Source: Prevotellaceae bacterium
GTDB lineage: Bacteria > Bacteroidota > Bacteroidia > Bacteroidales > Bacteroidaceae
Length of the DNA stretch: 39,068 bases
Assembly (NCBI GenBank): GCA_021204845.1
Contig: JAJPYT010000205.1
Coordinates: forward strand, 1-39,068
Direction of reading: 5' to 3'
The position numbers and the translations under genes were made by a program. Below, piece after piece: positions 27,693 through 36,092 of this stretch (positions are counted from its first letter, which is position 1; every line of letters starts with the position of its first letter). The notes beneath the pieces are model-generated. The model was not told the origin of the DNA. It did no database searches and saw only the letters and a list, made by a program, of their open reading frames with translations.

Positions 27693-28706
27693 ATGAAATA
27701 CTCGTTCATAATACCGGTGTATAACCGCCCCGACGAGGTGGACGAGCTGCTGGAGAGCCTCACGCGCCAGAGCCTCGCGGACTTTGAGGTGATAGTGGTG
27801 GAGGACGGCAGCGCCGTCACGTGCGAGGAGGTGGTGGGGCGCTACGTCCAGCGGCTGGACGTGAAGTACTTGCTGCAGCCCAACAGCGGGCCGGGGCAGG
27901 CGCGCAACACCGGCGCCGGGCACGCCAGGGGGGAGTGGCTGCTCATTCTCGACAGCGACTGCGTGGCGCCGCCCGCTTACCTTGAGACGGTGGAGCGGGA
28001 GCTGGCGGAGAACCCCTGCGAGGCGTTTGGCGGACCGGACCGCGCCCACGAGGACTTCACGCCCGTGCAGAAGGCCATAAACTACAGCATGACCTCGTTC
28101 CTCACCACGGGGGGCATACGCGGCGGAAAGAGAAAGCTCGACAGGTTCTACCCCCGCTCTTTCAACATGGGAGTGCTGCGCGCGCTTTACATGAGCCTAG
28201 GCGGCTTCAGCAACATGCGCTTCGGGGAGGACATAGACTTCAGCATACGGGTCCTGGAGAGCGGGGCGCGCGTGTCGCTGCTGCCCGGGGCGTGGGTGTG
28301 GCACAAGCGCCGCACGGACTTCATGAAGTTTTTCCGCCAGGTGCACAACAGCGGCATGGCGCGCATAAACCTGTATAAGCGGCACCCCGGCAGCTTGAAG
28401 AGGGTGCACATGCTGCCGGCCGTGTTCACGGTGGGTGTCGTTTCCCTCCTGCTCGTCGCGCTTTGCGGCGCCCCCTTCTGCCGCCGGGCTTGGTGCGCCC
28501 TGCTGCCCATAGCGCTTTACGCCCTCATGGTGCTGGCGCACTCCACGCTCCTGTGCGGTAGTCTGCGTGTGGGCTGCCTTAGTGTCTGCGCCAGTTTCGT
28601 GCAGCTCATGGGCTACGGCTTTGGCTTCATCGAGGCTTGGTGGAAGCGCTGCGTCCTGGGCAGGGAGGAGGAGCTGCAGTCGTTCCGTGGCACGTTTTAT
28701 AAATAG
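27693..28706 (+). CDS. GT2-family glycosyltransferase, membrane anchored
   Basis: Transfers a sugar from a nucleotide donor; acceptor unknown. The ATG at 27693 (MKYSFIIPVYNRP) is preferred over an in-frame TTG three codons upstream, which overlaps a purine-rich GGAGA that could be its ribosome-binding site. The 337-residue protein has the GT-A fold: FIIPVYNR, EDGS, GPGQARNTG, the metal-binding LDSDC (D87, D89) and GEDIDFS (E179, D180) near the catalytic base. Two C-terminal hydrophobic segments (about 241-262 and 268-295) likely anchor it to the inner membrane. It leads an operon with radC, a MIP18-like gene and lpxH, which hints at envelope polysaccharide work, but the product is not known. 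Confidence 0.9.
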   Translation: MKYSFIIPVYNRPDEVDELLESLTRQSLADFEVIVVEDGSAVTCEEVVGRYVQRLDVKYLLQPNSGPGQARNTGAGHARGEWLLILDSDCVAPPAYLETVERELAENPCEAFGGPDRAHEDFTPVQKAINYSMTSFLTTGGIRGGKRKLDRFYPRSFNMGVLRALYMSLGGFSNMRFGEDIDFSIRVLESGARVSLLPGAWVWHKRRTDFMKFFRQVHNSGMARINLYKRHPGSLKRVHMLPAVFTVGVVSLLLVALCGAPFCRRAWCALLPIALYALMVLAHSTLLCGSLRVGCLSVCASFVQLMGYGFGFIEAWWKRCVLGREEELQSFRGTFYK

Positions 28707-28728
28707 CTGGCTTAAGGCAGGCGTTGTA

Positions 28729-29421
28729 ATGGGAAAAAGGACAAGCATAAAGGATTGGGCTGAGGACGACCGCCCCCGCGAGAAGCTCCTTGCGAAGGGA
28801 GCCCGTGCGCTCAGCCTGGCGGAGCTGCTCGCCATACTGGTGGGCAGCGGCAACGCCGAGGAGGACGCGGTGGAGCTGATGAGGCGCGTGCTGGCCGACT
28901 GTGGCGGAAGCCTTAAAAAGCTGGGCCGCATGTCGCCCGAGGAGCTTTCGGGGAACTACCTTGGCATAGGCACGGCGAAGGCGGTGACCATACTCGCCGC
29001 TTGCGAGCTAAGCCGTCGCCGCCAGGAGGAAGAGGCCAAGGAGCTCACCACTATCAGGAACTCGCGCGACATATACGAGTATTTCCTCCCCGAATTGCAG
29101 GACAATCATCTTGAGGAGTGCCACGTCCTGCTGCTTAACCAGGCTAACCGCGTCATAGAGTCCCGCCTCATAAGCCGCGGAGGCATAGCCCGGGCCGTGG
29201 TGGACGTCAGGGAAGTGTTGCGCCTCGCCCTGCTTGCCCACGCCACCGCCATGGTGCTCTGCCATAACCACCCCAGCGGAAACCGCAAGCCCAGCCCCGA
29301 CGACGACCGCCTCACCGAGAAGCTGCGCCAGGCGGCAAAGACCATGGACATAACCCTGCTGGACCACCTCATCTTCGTGGACGGGGCGTATTACAGCTAT
29401 TCCGACAGCGGGAAACTATAG
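28729..29421 (+). CDS. radC: RadC-family JAMM/MPN domain protein
   Basis: A 230-residue protein. The N-terminal helix-hairpin-helix-like half (about 1-95) includes AEDDRPREKL, AELLAILVGSG and YLGIGTAKAV. The C-terminal MPN domain carries the metal-binding JAMM motif LCHNHPSGNRKPSPDD (H179, H181, S183, D192). The ATG at 28729 is chosen because the family starts near SIKDWAEDDRPREKL; the frame is open upstream but that part lies in the glycosyltransferase gene. Despite its name, RadC has no proven role in repair. Genes lie 22 bases before and 15 bases after, all on this strand. Confidence 0.95.
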   Translation: MGKRTSIKDWAEDDRPREKLLAKGARALSLAELLAILVGSGNAEEDAVELMRRVLADCGGSLKKLGRMSPEELSGNYLGIGTAKAVTILAACELSRRRQEEEAKELTTIRNSRDIYEYFLPELQDNHLEECHVLLLNQANRVIESRLISRGGIARAVVDVREVLRLALLAHATAMVLCHNHPSGNRKPSPDDDRLTEKLRQAAKTMDITLLDHLIFVDGAYYSYSDSGKL

Positions 29422-29436
29422 AAGACCACACGATAT

Positions 29437-29757
29437 ATGAACGAGAAAGTAGCCGAGATGCAGGACAGGGTGGTGGAGGTGCTACGCACTGTCTACGACC
29501 CCGAAATACCGGTCAACATATATGATTTGGGGCTCATCTACAACGTCGAGGTGAGCGACGACGCCACACGCCTCTCGGTGGACATGACCCTCACCGCCCC
29601 CAACTGCCCTGCCGCCGACTTCATCGTCGAGGACGCGCGGCAGAAGCTCGAGGCCATCACGGGACTGGAGAAGGCGGACGTGAGGCTCGTCTTTGAGCCA
29701 GAGTGGAACAAGGACATGATGAGCGACGAGGCGAAGCTGGAGATGGGGCTTCTCTGA
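29437..29757 (+). CDS. MIP18/DUF59-family protein (SufT/PaaD-like)
   Basis: A 106-residue protein of the MIP18 family, members of which help assemble or deliver iron-sulfur clusters. It shows the signature DPEIPVNIYDLGLIY (21-35) and the reactive-cysteine motif TAPNCPAAD (53-61, C57), and ends EPEWNKDMMSDEAKLEMG, the usual tail of the family. No suf genes are adjacent, so the specific client is unknown. It is co-directional with radC and lpxH, with short gaps. Confidence 0.92.
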   Translation: MNEKVAEMQDRVVEVLRTVYDPEIPVNIYDLGLIYNVEVSDDATRLSVDMTLTAPNCPAADFIVEDARQKLEAITGLEKADVRLVFEPEWNKDMMSDEAKLEMGLL

Positions 29758-29787
29758 CCGGGGGGGGAAAAAGAAGGAGACTGACGT

Positions 29788-30567
29788 ATGGGGAACACAT
29801 ATTTTATAAGTGACGCGCACCTCGGTTGCCGCGCCTTGCGCCACGACCGCCAGCGCGAGCGCCGCCTGGTGCGCTTCCTGGACGAGATAAAGGACAAGGC
29901 TTCAGCCGTATATATGCTGGGCGACATGTTCGACTTCTGGTTCGAGTATAGCGCCGTGGTGCCCAAGGGCCACACGCGTTTCCTGGGGAAGCTGAGCGAG
30001 CTCACCGACAGCGGGGTGGAGGTGCACTACTTCACTGGCAACCACGACATCTGGTGCCGCGGCTATCTCGCCTCGGAGTGCGGAGTCATCATGCACTACG
30101 GTCCCATGACGTTAGAGCTTGCGGACAAGGTGTTTTTCCTCGCCCATGGCGACGGCTTGGGCGACCCCGACCATAAGTTTAGGTTCCTGCGTGCCGTTTT
30201 CCACAACCGCCTATGCCAGTGGCTCTTCTCGCTTGCGCATCCCTCGTGGGGCGTGAAGTTCGGTCTCGCATGGGCGAGGCACAGCCGTGCGACGCATCAG
30301 GCGCGCACCGGCACGCCTGGCGGCGACCCTCCCTACATGGGCGGGGACAAGGAACATCTCGTGCTTTTCTCGAGGCAGTATCTCAAGTCGCACCCTGGCA
30401 TCAACTACTTCCTTTTCGGTCATCGCCACATAGAGCTCGACCTGCCTCTCGCCCCCGCCACGCGCCTTCTCGTGATAGGCGACTGGATAAGCACCTTCAC
30501 CTACGCCGTCTTCGACGGTGAGCGCCTCTTCATGGAGCGTTACGTGGAGGGAGACACGAAGCTGTAG
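29788..30567 (+). CDS. lpxH: UDP-2,3-diacylglucosamine diphosphatase
   Basis: A metallophosphoesterase of lipid A synthesis that hydrolyses UDP-2,3-diacylglucosamine to lipid X and UMP at the inner membrane. The 259 residues carry all metal motifs: SDAHLG (D9, H11), GDMFDFW (D46), GNHD (N85, H86), AHGDGLG (H120) and FGHRH (H211, H213). An insertion rich in Trp/Arg around 140-185 matches the cap region that binds acyl chains. It is the last gene of the GT2–radC operon. A run of eight G (29760-29767) precedes its AAGGAG ribosome-binding site. Confidence 0.93.
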   Translation: MGNTYFISDAHLGCRALRHDRQRERRLVRFLDEIKDKASAVYMLGDMFDFWFEYSAVVPKGHTRFLGKLSELTDSGVEVHYFTGNHDIWCRGYLASECGVIMHYGPMTLELADKVFFLAHGDGLGDPDHKFRFLRAVFHNRLCQWLFSLAHPSWGVKFGLAWARHSRATHQARTGTPGGDPPYMGGDKEHLVLFSRQYLKSHPGINYFLFGHRHIELDLPLAPATRLLVIGDWISTFTYAVFDGERLFMERYVEGDTKL

Positions 30568-30591
30568 AGATAGAGGTGAGGGGGAAGCTAA

Positions 30592-30652
30592 GGGTTTATC
30601 TTCGATGAGGGGTTATCTTCGATGAGGGCTTCGCCGTTCGCCGTTCACCGTT
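30592..30652 (+). repeat. Short direct repeats between lpxH and ackA
   Basis: Two near-identical copies of GGTT(T)ATCTTCGATGAGG (30593-30627) are followed by three 7-base units, CGCCGTT, CGCCGTT and CACCGTT (30632-30652). They lie in the 162-base gap between the convergent lpxH and ackA, which has no other clear feature and no strong terminator. Confidence 0.75.
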
Positions 30653-30729
30653 CCCATTTTGGCTCCGCCACTCGGACCGCTTGCGTTTTATGGCGATTCT
30701 CCATTTTGCCACCTAAGCCATTCTCTCTC

Positions 30730-31923
30730 TTACTTGGCGAGAGCCTGGGTGTCGAGGGCTATCATGAGCTCCTCGTCGGTGGGAACGACGCAAACTGTTA
30801 CCGCACTGTCGTCGGCGCTGATTATCGCCTCTGTGGCGCGGCAGGAGCGGTTCTTCGCCACGTCCATCTTCACGCCAAGGAACTCCAGCCCTGCGGTGGC
30901 TCCCTCGCGCACTTCCCACTGGTTCTCCCCTGCGCCTCCTGTGAAGAGAATTACGTCCACTCCGCCCATGGCGGCGGCGTAAGCGCCTATGTACTTCTTT
31001 ATGCGATAGGTGTACATCTCCTTGGCAAGGCGAGCCCTCTCGTTGCCAGCCTCGATGCCAGCCAGAATGTCGCGGAAATCGTTGCTCAGTCCGCTCACAC
31101 CGGCAAGACCGCTCTGCTTGTTCAGCAGGTCGCTCACGCCCTTGGTGTCGAGGTGCAATTTGTCCATAATGAAAGTCACCGCCCCGGCGTCTATGTCGCC
31201 CGAGCGCGTGCCCATGATGAGGCCCTCCAGTGGAGTGAGCCCCATGGAGGTATCCACGCACTTGCCGTCTTTCACGGCGGCAATGGAGGCTCCGTTGCCG
31301 ATGTGGCAGGTGATTATTCGGCTTCCCTCCGCCTTTATGCCCAAGAATTCACAAACACGGTGGCTCACGTAGCGGTGGCTGGTGCCGTGGAAACCATAGC
31401 GGCGTATGCCGTGCTTCTCGTAGAGGCTGTAAGGCAGGGCGTACATGTAGGCGTAAGCTGGCATGGTCTGGTGGAAAGCCGTGTCGAACACGCCCACCTG
31501 CGGAACGCCAGGCAGCAAGGCGCTCACTGCGTTCACGCCCTTTATGTTGGCGGGATTGTGCAGTGGGGCCAGGTCGTTGCAGGCAGTAAACGCCTCCATC
31601 ACTTCGGGCGTGAGCACCACGCTCTTGTTGAACCTCTCGCCTCCGTGCACCATGCGGTGACCCACAGCGTTTATTTCCGAAGCGTCCTTAAGCACAGCGT
31701 ATTCCCCAGTCGTTAGCACTTGGAAGATGTATTGTACTCCAGCAGTGTGCTCCTCTACAGGGTGCATGATTTTGTGCTTCTCGCCACGAAGTTTCACGTT
31801 TATGAAAGAGTCGGGCGAGCCAATCTTCTCTATTCCTCCGCTTGTGATGACCGAGTTGTCGGTCATGTCGTAAAGCGCGTATTTTATGGATGAGCTTCCA
31901 CAGTTTAATACAAGTATTTTCAT
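30730..31923 (-). CDS. ackA: Acetate kinase
   Basis: Converts acetyl phosphate and ADP to acetate and ATP, the energy-yielding end of acetate fermentation. The ATG at 31923 starts MKILVLNCGSSSIKY; an in-frame TTG two codons upstream is less likely. The 397 residues contain AVGHRMVHGG, VFDTAFHQTMP, RYGFHGTSHRY, the ASKHA-fold phosphate motif CHIGNGAS, MGTRSGDID and FTGGAGEN (ATP site). It follows pta by 27 bases on the same strand, the normal pairing. Confidence 0.97.
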   Translation of the reverse strand: MKILVLNCGSSSIKYALYDMTDNSVITSGGIEKIGSPDSFINVKLRGEKHKIMHPVEEHTAGVQYIFQVLTTGEYAVLKDASEINAVGHRMVHGGERFNKSVVLTPEVMEAFTACNDLAPLHNPANIKGVNAVSALLPGVPQVGVFDTAFHQTMPAYAYMYALPYSLYEKHGIRRYGFHGTSHRYVSHRVCEFLGIKAEGSRIITCHIGNGASIAAVKDGKCVDTSMGLTPLEGLIMGTRSGDIDAGAVTFIMDKLHLDTKGVSDLLNKQSGLAGVSGLSNDFRDILAGIEAGNERARLAKEMYTYRIKKYIGAYAAAMGGVDVILFTGGAGENQWEVREGATAGLEFLGVKMDVAKNRSCRATEAIISADDSAVTVCVVPTDEELMIALDTQALAK

Positions 31924-31950
31924 GGTCAATGCCTTTCTTTTGTATGTGGT

Positions 31951-32964
31951 TTATTTCTTAGCGTCCATAGCCTGGCAGGCGGTTATCGCCACCATCTTAT
32001 ATATGTCGTCAACTGAGCAGCCGCGCGAGAGGTCGTTCACGGGGCGTGCTATGCCTTGCAGAATAGGACCGATGGCGTCAGCTCCGCCAAGGCGCTGTAT
32101 AAGTTTGTAGGCAATGTTGCCAGTCTCCAAGTTCGGGAACACCAGCACGTTGGCGTGCCCCGCTATCTCGCTCTCTGGAGCCTTCTTCTTAGCTACGCTT
32201 GGCACCAGTGCCGCGTCGCTCTGCAACTCGCCGTCTATCTTCAGTGAGGCATCCATCTCATGCGCCAGTCGGGTTGCCTCCACCACCTTGTCCACAACCT
32301 CGTGCGAGGCACTTCCCTTAGTAGAGAAACTTAGCATAGCCACACGAGGGTCGGCAAATCCCGCCACGCTCTTCGCTGTCTGTGCTGTGCAGACGGCTAT
32401 TTGCGCCAATTGCCCCGCATCGGGCATGGGGGTGACCGCCACGTCGCCTACCACCAGCACTCCATCCTCGCCATATTCCGGGGCTTTGGTGATGAGCAGC
32501 ATAGCTCCGCTCACGCATGTGATGCCTGGTGCGCATTTTATTATCTGCAAGGCGGGTCGCAATGTGTCGCCTGTGGTGGAGAGCGCGCCCGATATCTGAC
32601 CGTCCGCCTCCCCGCTCTTGATTATGAGGCAGCCGAAGTACAGCGGGTCAAGCACCTTCTTACGTGCCTCCTCCATGGTCATGCCCTTCTTCTTGCGCAG
32701 TTCGTAGAGCAGTTCGGCATAGCGCTCGCTGCGGTCGCTGGTGGCGGGGTCTATGATGGTGGCTTTGTCAAGGTGCGTGAGACCCAGTTTTTTGCCATAG
32801 TCCATAATCTCGTCAGGGTTACCTATGAGAATAATGTCCGCCACCTCGTCTCTCAGGCACTGGTCGGCGGCTGTGATTGTGCGTTCCTCGAGGCTCTCGG
32901 GAAGCACTATGCGCTGCTTGTTCGATTTGGCACGCGCAACAATACTACTGATTAATGAGCTCAT
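31951..32964 (-). CDS. pta: Phosphate acetyltransferase
   Basis: Interconverts acetyl-CoA and acetyl phosphate, feeding acetate kinase encoded next to it. The 337-residue short form (no N-terminal regulatory domains) shows [12 protein letters not shown] (18-29), [64 protein letters not shown] and [17 protein letters not shown] near the C-terminus, all typical of the PTA/PTB family and active site. dacA ends 42 bases upstream on the same strand, with no clear promoter between, so folP–dacA–pta–ackA may form one transcript. Confidence 0.97.
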   Translation of the reverse strand: MSSLISSIVARAKSNKQRIVLPESLEERTITAADQCLRDEVADIILIGNPDEIMDYGKKLGLTHLDKATIIDPATSDRSERYAELLYELRKKKGMTMEEARKKVLDPLYFGCLIIKSGEADGQISGALSTTGDTLRPALQIIKCAPGITCVSGAMLLITKAPEYGEDGVLVVGDVAVTPMPDAGQLAQIAVCTAQTAKSVAGFADPRVAMLSFSTKGSASHEVVDKVVEATRLAHEMDASLKIDGELQSDAALVPSVAKKKAPESEIAGHANVLVFPNLETGNIAYKLIQRLGGADAIGPILQGIARPVNDLSRGCSVDDIYKMVAITACQAMDAKK

Positions 32965-33006
32965 TTTTCTTTGTCGGTTTTATTTAGTTTATATGTTGTT
33001 CTCACG

Positions 33007-33789
33007 TTAAAAGCGCCCTTTCATAAGCAGGGTCTCCAGCTCCTCCGCCGTTATATGGCTGTGGAACTGGTTGTTCCATGCAACTGTTATGTTTCCCGTC
33101 TCCTCGCTCACCACCACTGCCAGCGCGTCCGTCTCGTTGGAGATTCCCTTCGCGGCGCGGTGGCGCAGCCCGAAATCCTTCGGAATGTCAAGGTCGTGGG
33201 AGATGGGCAGAATGCAAGCCGCTGCTGTGACCTTGTTCTCCGAAATTACCATTGCCCCGTCGTGCAGTGGGCTGTTCTTGAAGAAGATGTTCTCTATCAG
33301 GCGTTGGCTTATCTTCGCGTCTATCAGTTCTCCAGTGCGCACGAAGTCGTTGAGCGGCAGGTCGTTCTGCATCACTATCAGAGCTCCCACACGCTGCTTG
33401 CTCATATTCAGGCAGGCGAGCACTATGGGTATTATGTCATCGTGGCTGTGGCGGTACTCGTTGTTCAGCCCCCTTCGGCGGTCGCCACGGAAGAAGCGTA
33501 CTATGCGATGCCCCTCCTGGCGCGTGCCCAAGCGGTAGAAGAAATGGCGTATCTCCTCCTGGAAAAGCACAATGAAGGCAATCGCCCCTACGCTCACCAC
33601 CTGGTCCAGAATGCTACCTATAAGTTTCATTTCCAGTACCTTAGCCACAACTATCCAGAAAACAATGAACAGCAGCACGCCATAAAAAATGTTTAGAGCG
33701 CGCGTCTGCCTCATCAACTTGTAGATGTAGTACAAGAGCAGAGCCACCAGAATGATGTCTATGACATCTTTTAAACCTACTGCGAACAT
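33007..33789 (-). CDS. dacA: Diadenylate cyclase (c-di-AMP synthase), CdaA type
   Basis: A membrane-bound enzyme that joins two ATP into the second messenger c-di-AMP. The start at 33789 (MFAVGLKDVIDIILVALLLYY) gives the usual N-terminus. The 260-residue protein has three predicted membrane helices (about 8-26, 33-52 and 60-77) and then the DAC domain with SPLHDGAM (DGA, 177-179) and GLRHRAAKG (RHR, 209-211), the two nucleotide-binding motifs. The reading frame overlaps folP by 13 bases. The folP–dacA neighbourhood is common in Bacteroidota. c-di-AMP usually controls potassium and osmotic balance; no target gene is visible here. Confidence 0.96.
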   Translation of the reverse strand: MFAVGLKDVIDIILVALLLYYIYKLMRQTRALNIFYGVLLFIVFWIVVAKVLEMKLIGSILDQVVSVGAIAFIVLFQEEIRHFFYRLGTRQEGHRIVRFFRGDRRRGLNNEYRHSHDDIIPIVLACLNMSKQRVGALIVMQNDLPLNDFVRTGELIDAKISQRLIENIFFKNSPLHDGAMVISENKVTAAACILPISHDLDIPKDFGLRHRAAKGISNETDALAVVVSEETGNITVAWNNQFHSHITAEELETLLMKGRF

Positions 33790-34622
33790 GCCTTTACTAT
33801 CTTTACAGCCTCCACGCACGCCCTCACGTCGTGCACCCTAAGTATGTTTGCCCCCTTGGCGAGGGCTATCGTATTTAGTGCCGTCGTGCCATTCAGAGCC
33901 TCGGCTGGCGTACAGCCAAGGAGGCGGAATATCATGCTCTTGCGCGATATGCCCACGAGCAGCGGAAGACCAAGTGTTTTCATTACCTCCAAGTGGCTCA
34001 TCAGCTGGTAGTTGTGCTCCAGCGTTTTGCCGAAGCCGAAGCCAGGGTCAAGTATTATGTCCTTCTGCCCCAACTGCCGCAGCCGCTCCACCCGCTCTGA
34101 GAAATACCTCAGCACCTCCGCTGTCACGTTGTCGTAGTGGGGATTCTTCTGCATGTTGTCGGGAGTGCCCTGCATGTGCATGAGCACGTAAGGCACGCCC
34201 AAACCAGCCACTGTGGCGAACATTTCGGGGTCCATCTGCCCGCCTGAGATGTCGTTTATTATGCCCACTCCGTAGCGCTCCACGCATTCGTGCGCCACGT
34301 TGGCTCTGTACGTGTCCACTGAGACCACAGCCTCGGGCCACTCCTCGCGCACTATGTCCAACGCCCTGTTCAGGCGTTCCTGTTCTTCCCGCGCGCCTAT
34401 ATCCCTGGCACCTGGCCGGGTGCTCTGCGCTCCTATGTCGATGATTGACGCTCCCTCAGCCCTTATCTCCCTGGTGCGCTCCCTTATCTCGCTCTCCGTC
34501 TGCTTGCGGCTGGCGGTGTAGAAGGAGTCGGGTGTCACGTTCAGTATCCCCATCACCTGCGGTTCGGCCAGGTCCATCAGTTGCCCGCCTATGTTTATCG
34601 TGTAGGGAATCAGTCCGCGCAT
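33777..34622 (-). CDS. folP: Dihydropteroate synthase
   Basis: Condenses p-aminobenzoate with dihydropterin pyrophosphate in folate synthesis; the target of sulfonamides. The 281 residues contain the family motifs MGILNVTPDSFY (24-35), DIGAQSTRPGA (62-72, the phosphate-binding loop), SVDTYRANVA, GIINDISGG, YVLMHMQGTPDNMQ, ILDPGFGFGKTLEHN, LVGISRKSMI and LRVHDV. It is the first gene of the minus-strand cluster, divergent from murF, with a good promoter just upstream. Confidence 0.96.
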   Translation of the reverse strand: MRGLIPYTINIGGQLMDLAEPQVMGILNVTPDSFYTASRKQTESEIRERTREIRAEGASIIDIGAQSTRPGARDIGAREEQERLNRALDIVREEWPEAVVSVDTYRANVAHECVERYGVGIINDISGGQMDPEMFATVAGLGVPYVLMHMQGTPDNMQKNPHYDNVTAEVLRYFSERVERLRQLGQKDIILDPGFGFGKTLEHNYQLMSHLEVMKTLGLPLLVGISRKSMIFRLLGCTPAEALNGTTALNTIALAKGANILRVHDVRACVEAVKIVKACSQ

Positions 34623-34642
34623 GCCACATCTTTATTTCGAGG

Positions 34643-34674
34643 CAAAGATAGTGCAAGCGGGGCTAATAAACAAA
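34643..34674 (-). promoter_or_regulatory. Bacteroidota-type promoter for the folP–dacA(–pta–ackA) cluster
   Basis: On the minus strand TTTG (34674-34671), a 20-base spacer and TATCTTTG (34650-34643) are a full consensus match, 20 bases before the folP ATG. Confidence 0.82.
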
Positions 34675-34700
34675 TGCTGGCTCTTTTTTATCTCTTAACA

Positions 34701-34732
34701 TTGGGAAGATAAGAGATTATTTTGTATATTTA
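34701..34732 (+). promoter_or_regulatory. Weak promoter candidate for murF
   Basis: TTG (34701-34703), a 21-base spacer and TATATTTA (34725-34732) differ from consensus at the last base. It lies 19 bases before the murF ATG, within the 129-base divergent gap. Confidence 0.4.
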
Positions 34733-34751
34733 CACACTCAAAGCAAGTGAC

Positions 34752-36065
34752 ATGGACGTTAGGGAGCTTTACAGATTGTTCCGAAGTCATCCAGTGGTGA
34801 CTACCGACAGCCGTCACTGTCCGCAGGGAGGCATGTTTTTCGCCCTGCGAGGCGCGTCGTTCGACGGCAACGCCTTTGCCGTGAGCGCCTTAGAGCAGGG
34901 ATGCGCCGCCGCTGTGGTTGACGACGCGAAGGTAGCCGCGACTGACAGCCGTCTCATACTGGTGGATGACGCGCTTGCCACTCTGCAAGCCTTGGCTCAC
35001 TACCACCGCAGCCAGCTGAGGGGGAAGACGGTAATCCAGATAACTGGTACGAACGGGAAGACCACCACCAAGGAACTGGTGGCGGCGGTGCTGGCAACGG
35101 AGAGTCCCGTACAGTGGACGCAAGGGAACCTGAACAACCACATAGGCGTGCCCCTGACATTGCTAACCTTACGCGACGACGGCGGTTTTGCCATAATAGA
35201 GACGGGAGCCAATCACCCGGGTGAGATAGCCCAGTTGAGCCGCATTGTAGACCCCGACATGGGGCTGATAACCAACGTGGGCAGGGCGCATCTTGGGGGC
35301 TTCGGCTCGCTGGAGGGCGTGATGAGGGCAAAGGGAGAACTCTACGACTACATAAGAGAGCATGCGGAGAACGAGACTGCCAAGAGGAAGAGGGGCATCT
35401 TCCTGAACGTGAGCGCAGAGCATCTGCCAAAGATGGCGGAGGGCATAAATGCCGTGCGCTACGGGCTTACCGGGGCGGCAGGGGCTGAGGTGTGGGGCGA
35501 GGTGATGGAATGCGAGCCATTCGTCAAGTTCCGCTACCGCAGGGCAGACACGAGCTGGCAGGAGGTGCGGACACACCTGATAGGCGGATACAACATACAC
35601 AACCTGATGGCGGCGGTGGCGGTAGGGCTGCACTATGGAGTGCCTCCCCGGAGGATAAATGAGGCGCTCGCAGCCTACGAGCCGACGAACAGCCGCTCGG
35701 AGTACCACGACACGGGGCGCAACCGCATAATAGTGGACGCATACAACGCTAACCCCTCGTCCATGGCAGTGGCGCTCGACAATTTCGACCGCCTTGGCGC
35801 GCCGCACAAGATGCTTATCTTGGGTGACATGCTTGAGCTTGGCGAGGAGAGCGAGGCGGAGCACCGCCGCATAGTGGAGAGGGTGAGGGACTATGAGACT
35901 GTGTGGCTGGTGGGCGGGGAGTACCGCAAGGTGGCTCTGCCGGGAATGCGCTGTTTCGCCTCGGTGGAGGAAGTGAAGGAAGTGATTGGCGGCATCTCTG
36001 GGCGCACCATCCTGATAAAAGGGAGCAACGCGACGAAGTTGTTCCTATTACCTACATTATTATGA
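34752..36065 (+). CDS. murF: UDP-N-acetylmuramoyl-tripeptide–D-alanyl-D-alanine ligase
   Basis: Adds D-Ala-D-Ala to the peptidoglycan precursor with ATP. The ATG at 34752 (MDVRELYRLF) is preferred over an in-frame TTG ten codons upstream that would overlap the promoter candidate. The 437 residues show the N-terminal substrate domain (TTDSRHCPQGGMFFALRG), the P-loop QITGTNGKTTTKEL (97-109), ETGANHPGEIAQL, GYNIHNLMAAVAVG, VDAYNANPSSM and LGDMLELGEES, all typical of MurF. It stands without other mur genes; the next gene, after 27 bases, encodes a pectin lyase. Confidence 0.96.
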   Translation: MDVRELYRLFRSHPVVTTDSRHCPQGGMFFALRGASFDGNAFAVSALEQGCAAAVVDDAKVAATDSRLILVDDALATLQALAHYHRSQLRGKTVIQITGTNGKTTTKELVAAVLATESPVQWTQGNLNNHIGVPLTLLTLRDDGGFAIIETGANHPGEIAQLSRIVDPDMGLITNVGRAHLGGFGSLEGVMRAKGELYDYIREHAENETAKRKRGIFLNVSAEHLPKMAEGINAVRYGLTGAAGAEVWGEVMECEPFVKFRYRRADTSWQEVRTHLIGGYNIHNLMAAVAVGLHYGVPPRRINEALAAYEPTNSRSEYHDTGRNRIIVDAYNANPSSMAVALDNFDRLGAPHKMLILGDMLELGEESEAEHRRIVERVRDYETVWLVGGEYRKVALPGMRCFASVEEVKEVIGGISGRTILIKGSNATKLFLLPTLL

Positions 36066-36092
36066 CGAACATTTTTAATCTATCTACTATCT

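Noticed and set aside
28567-28728. Upstream extension of radC by 54 codons
   Set aside because: It lies inside the glycosyltransferase gene. The RadC family begins close to the ATG at 28729.
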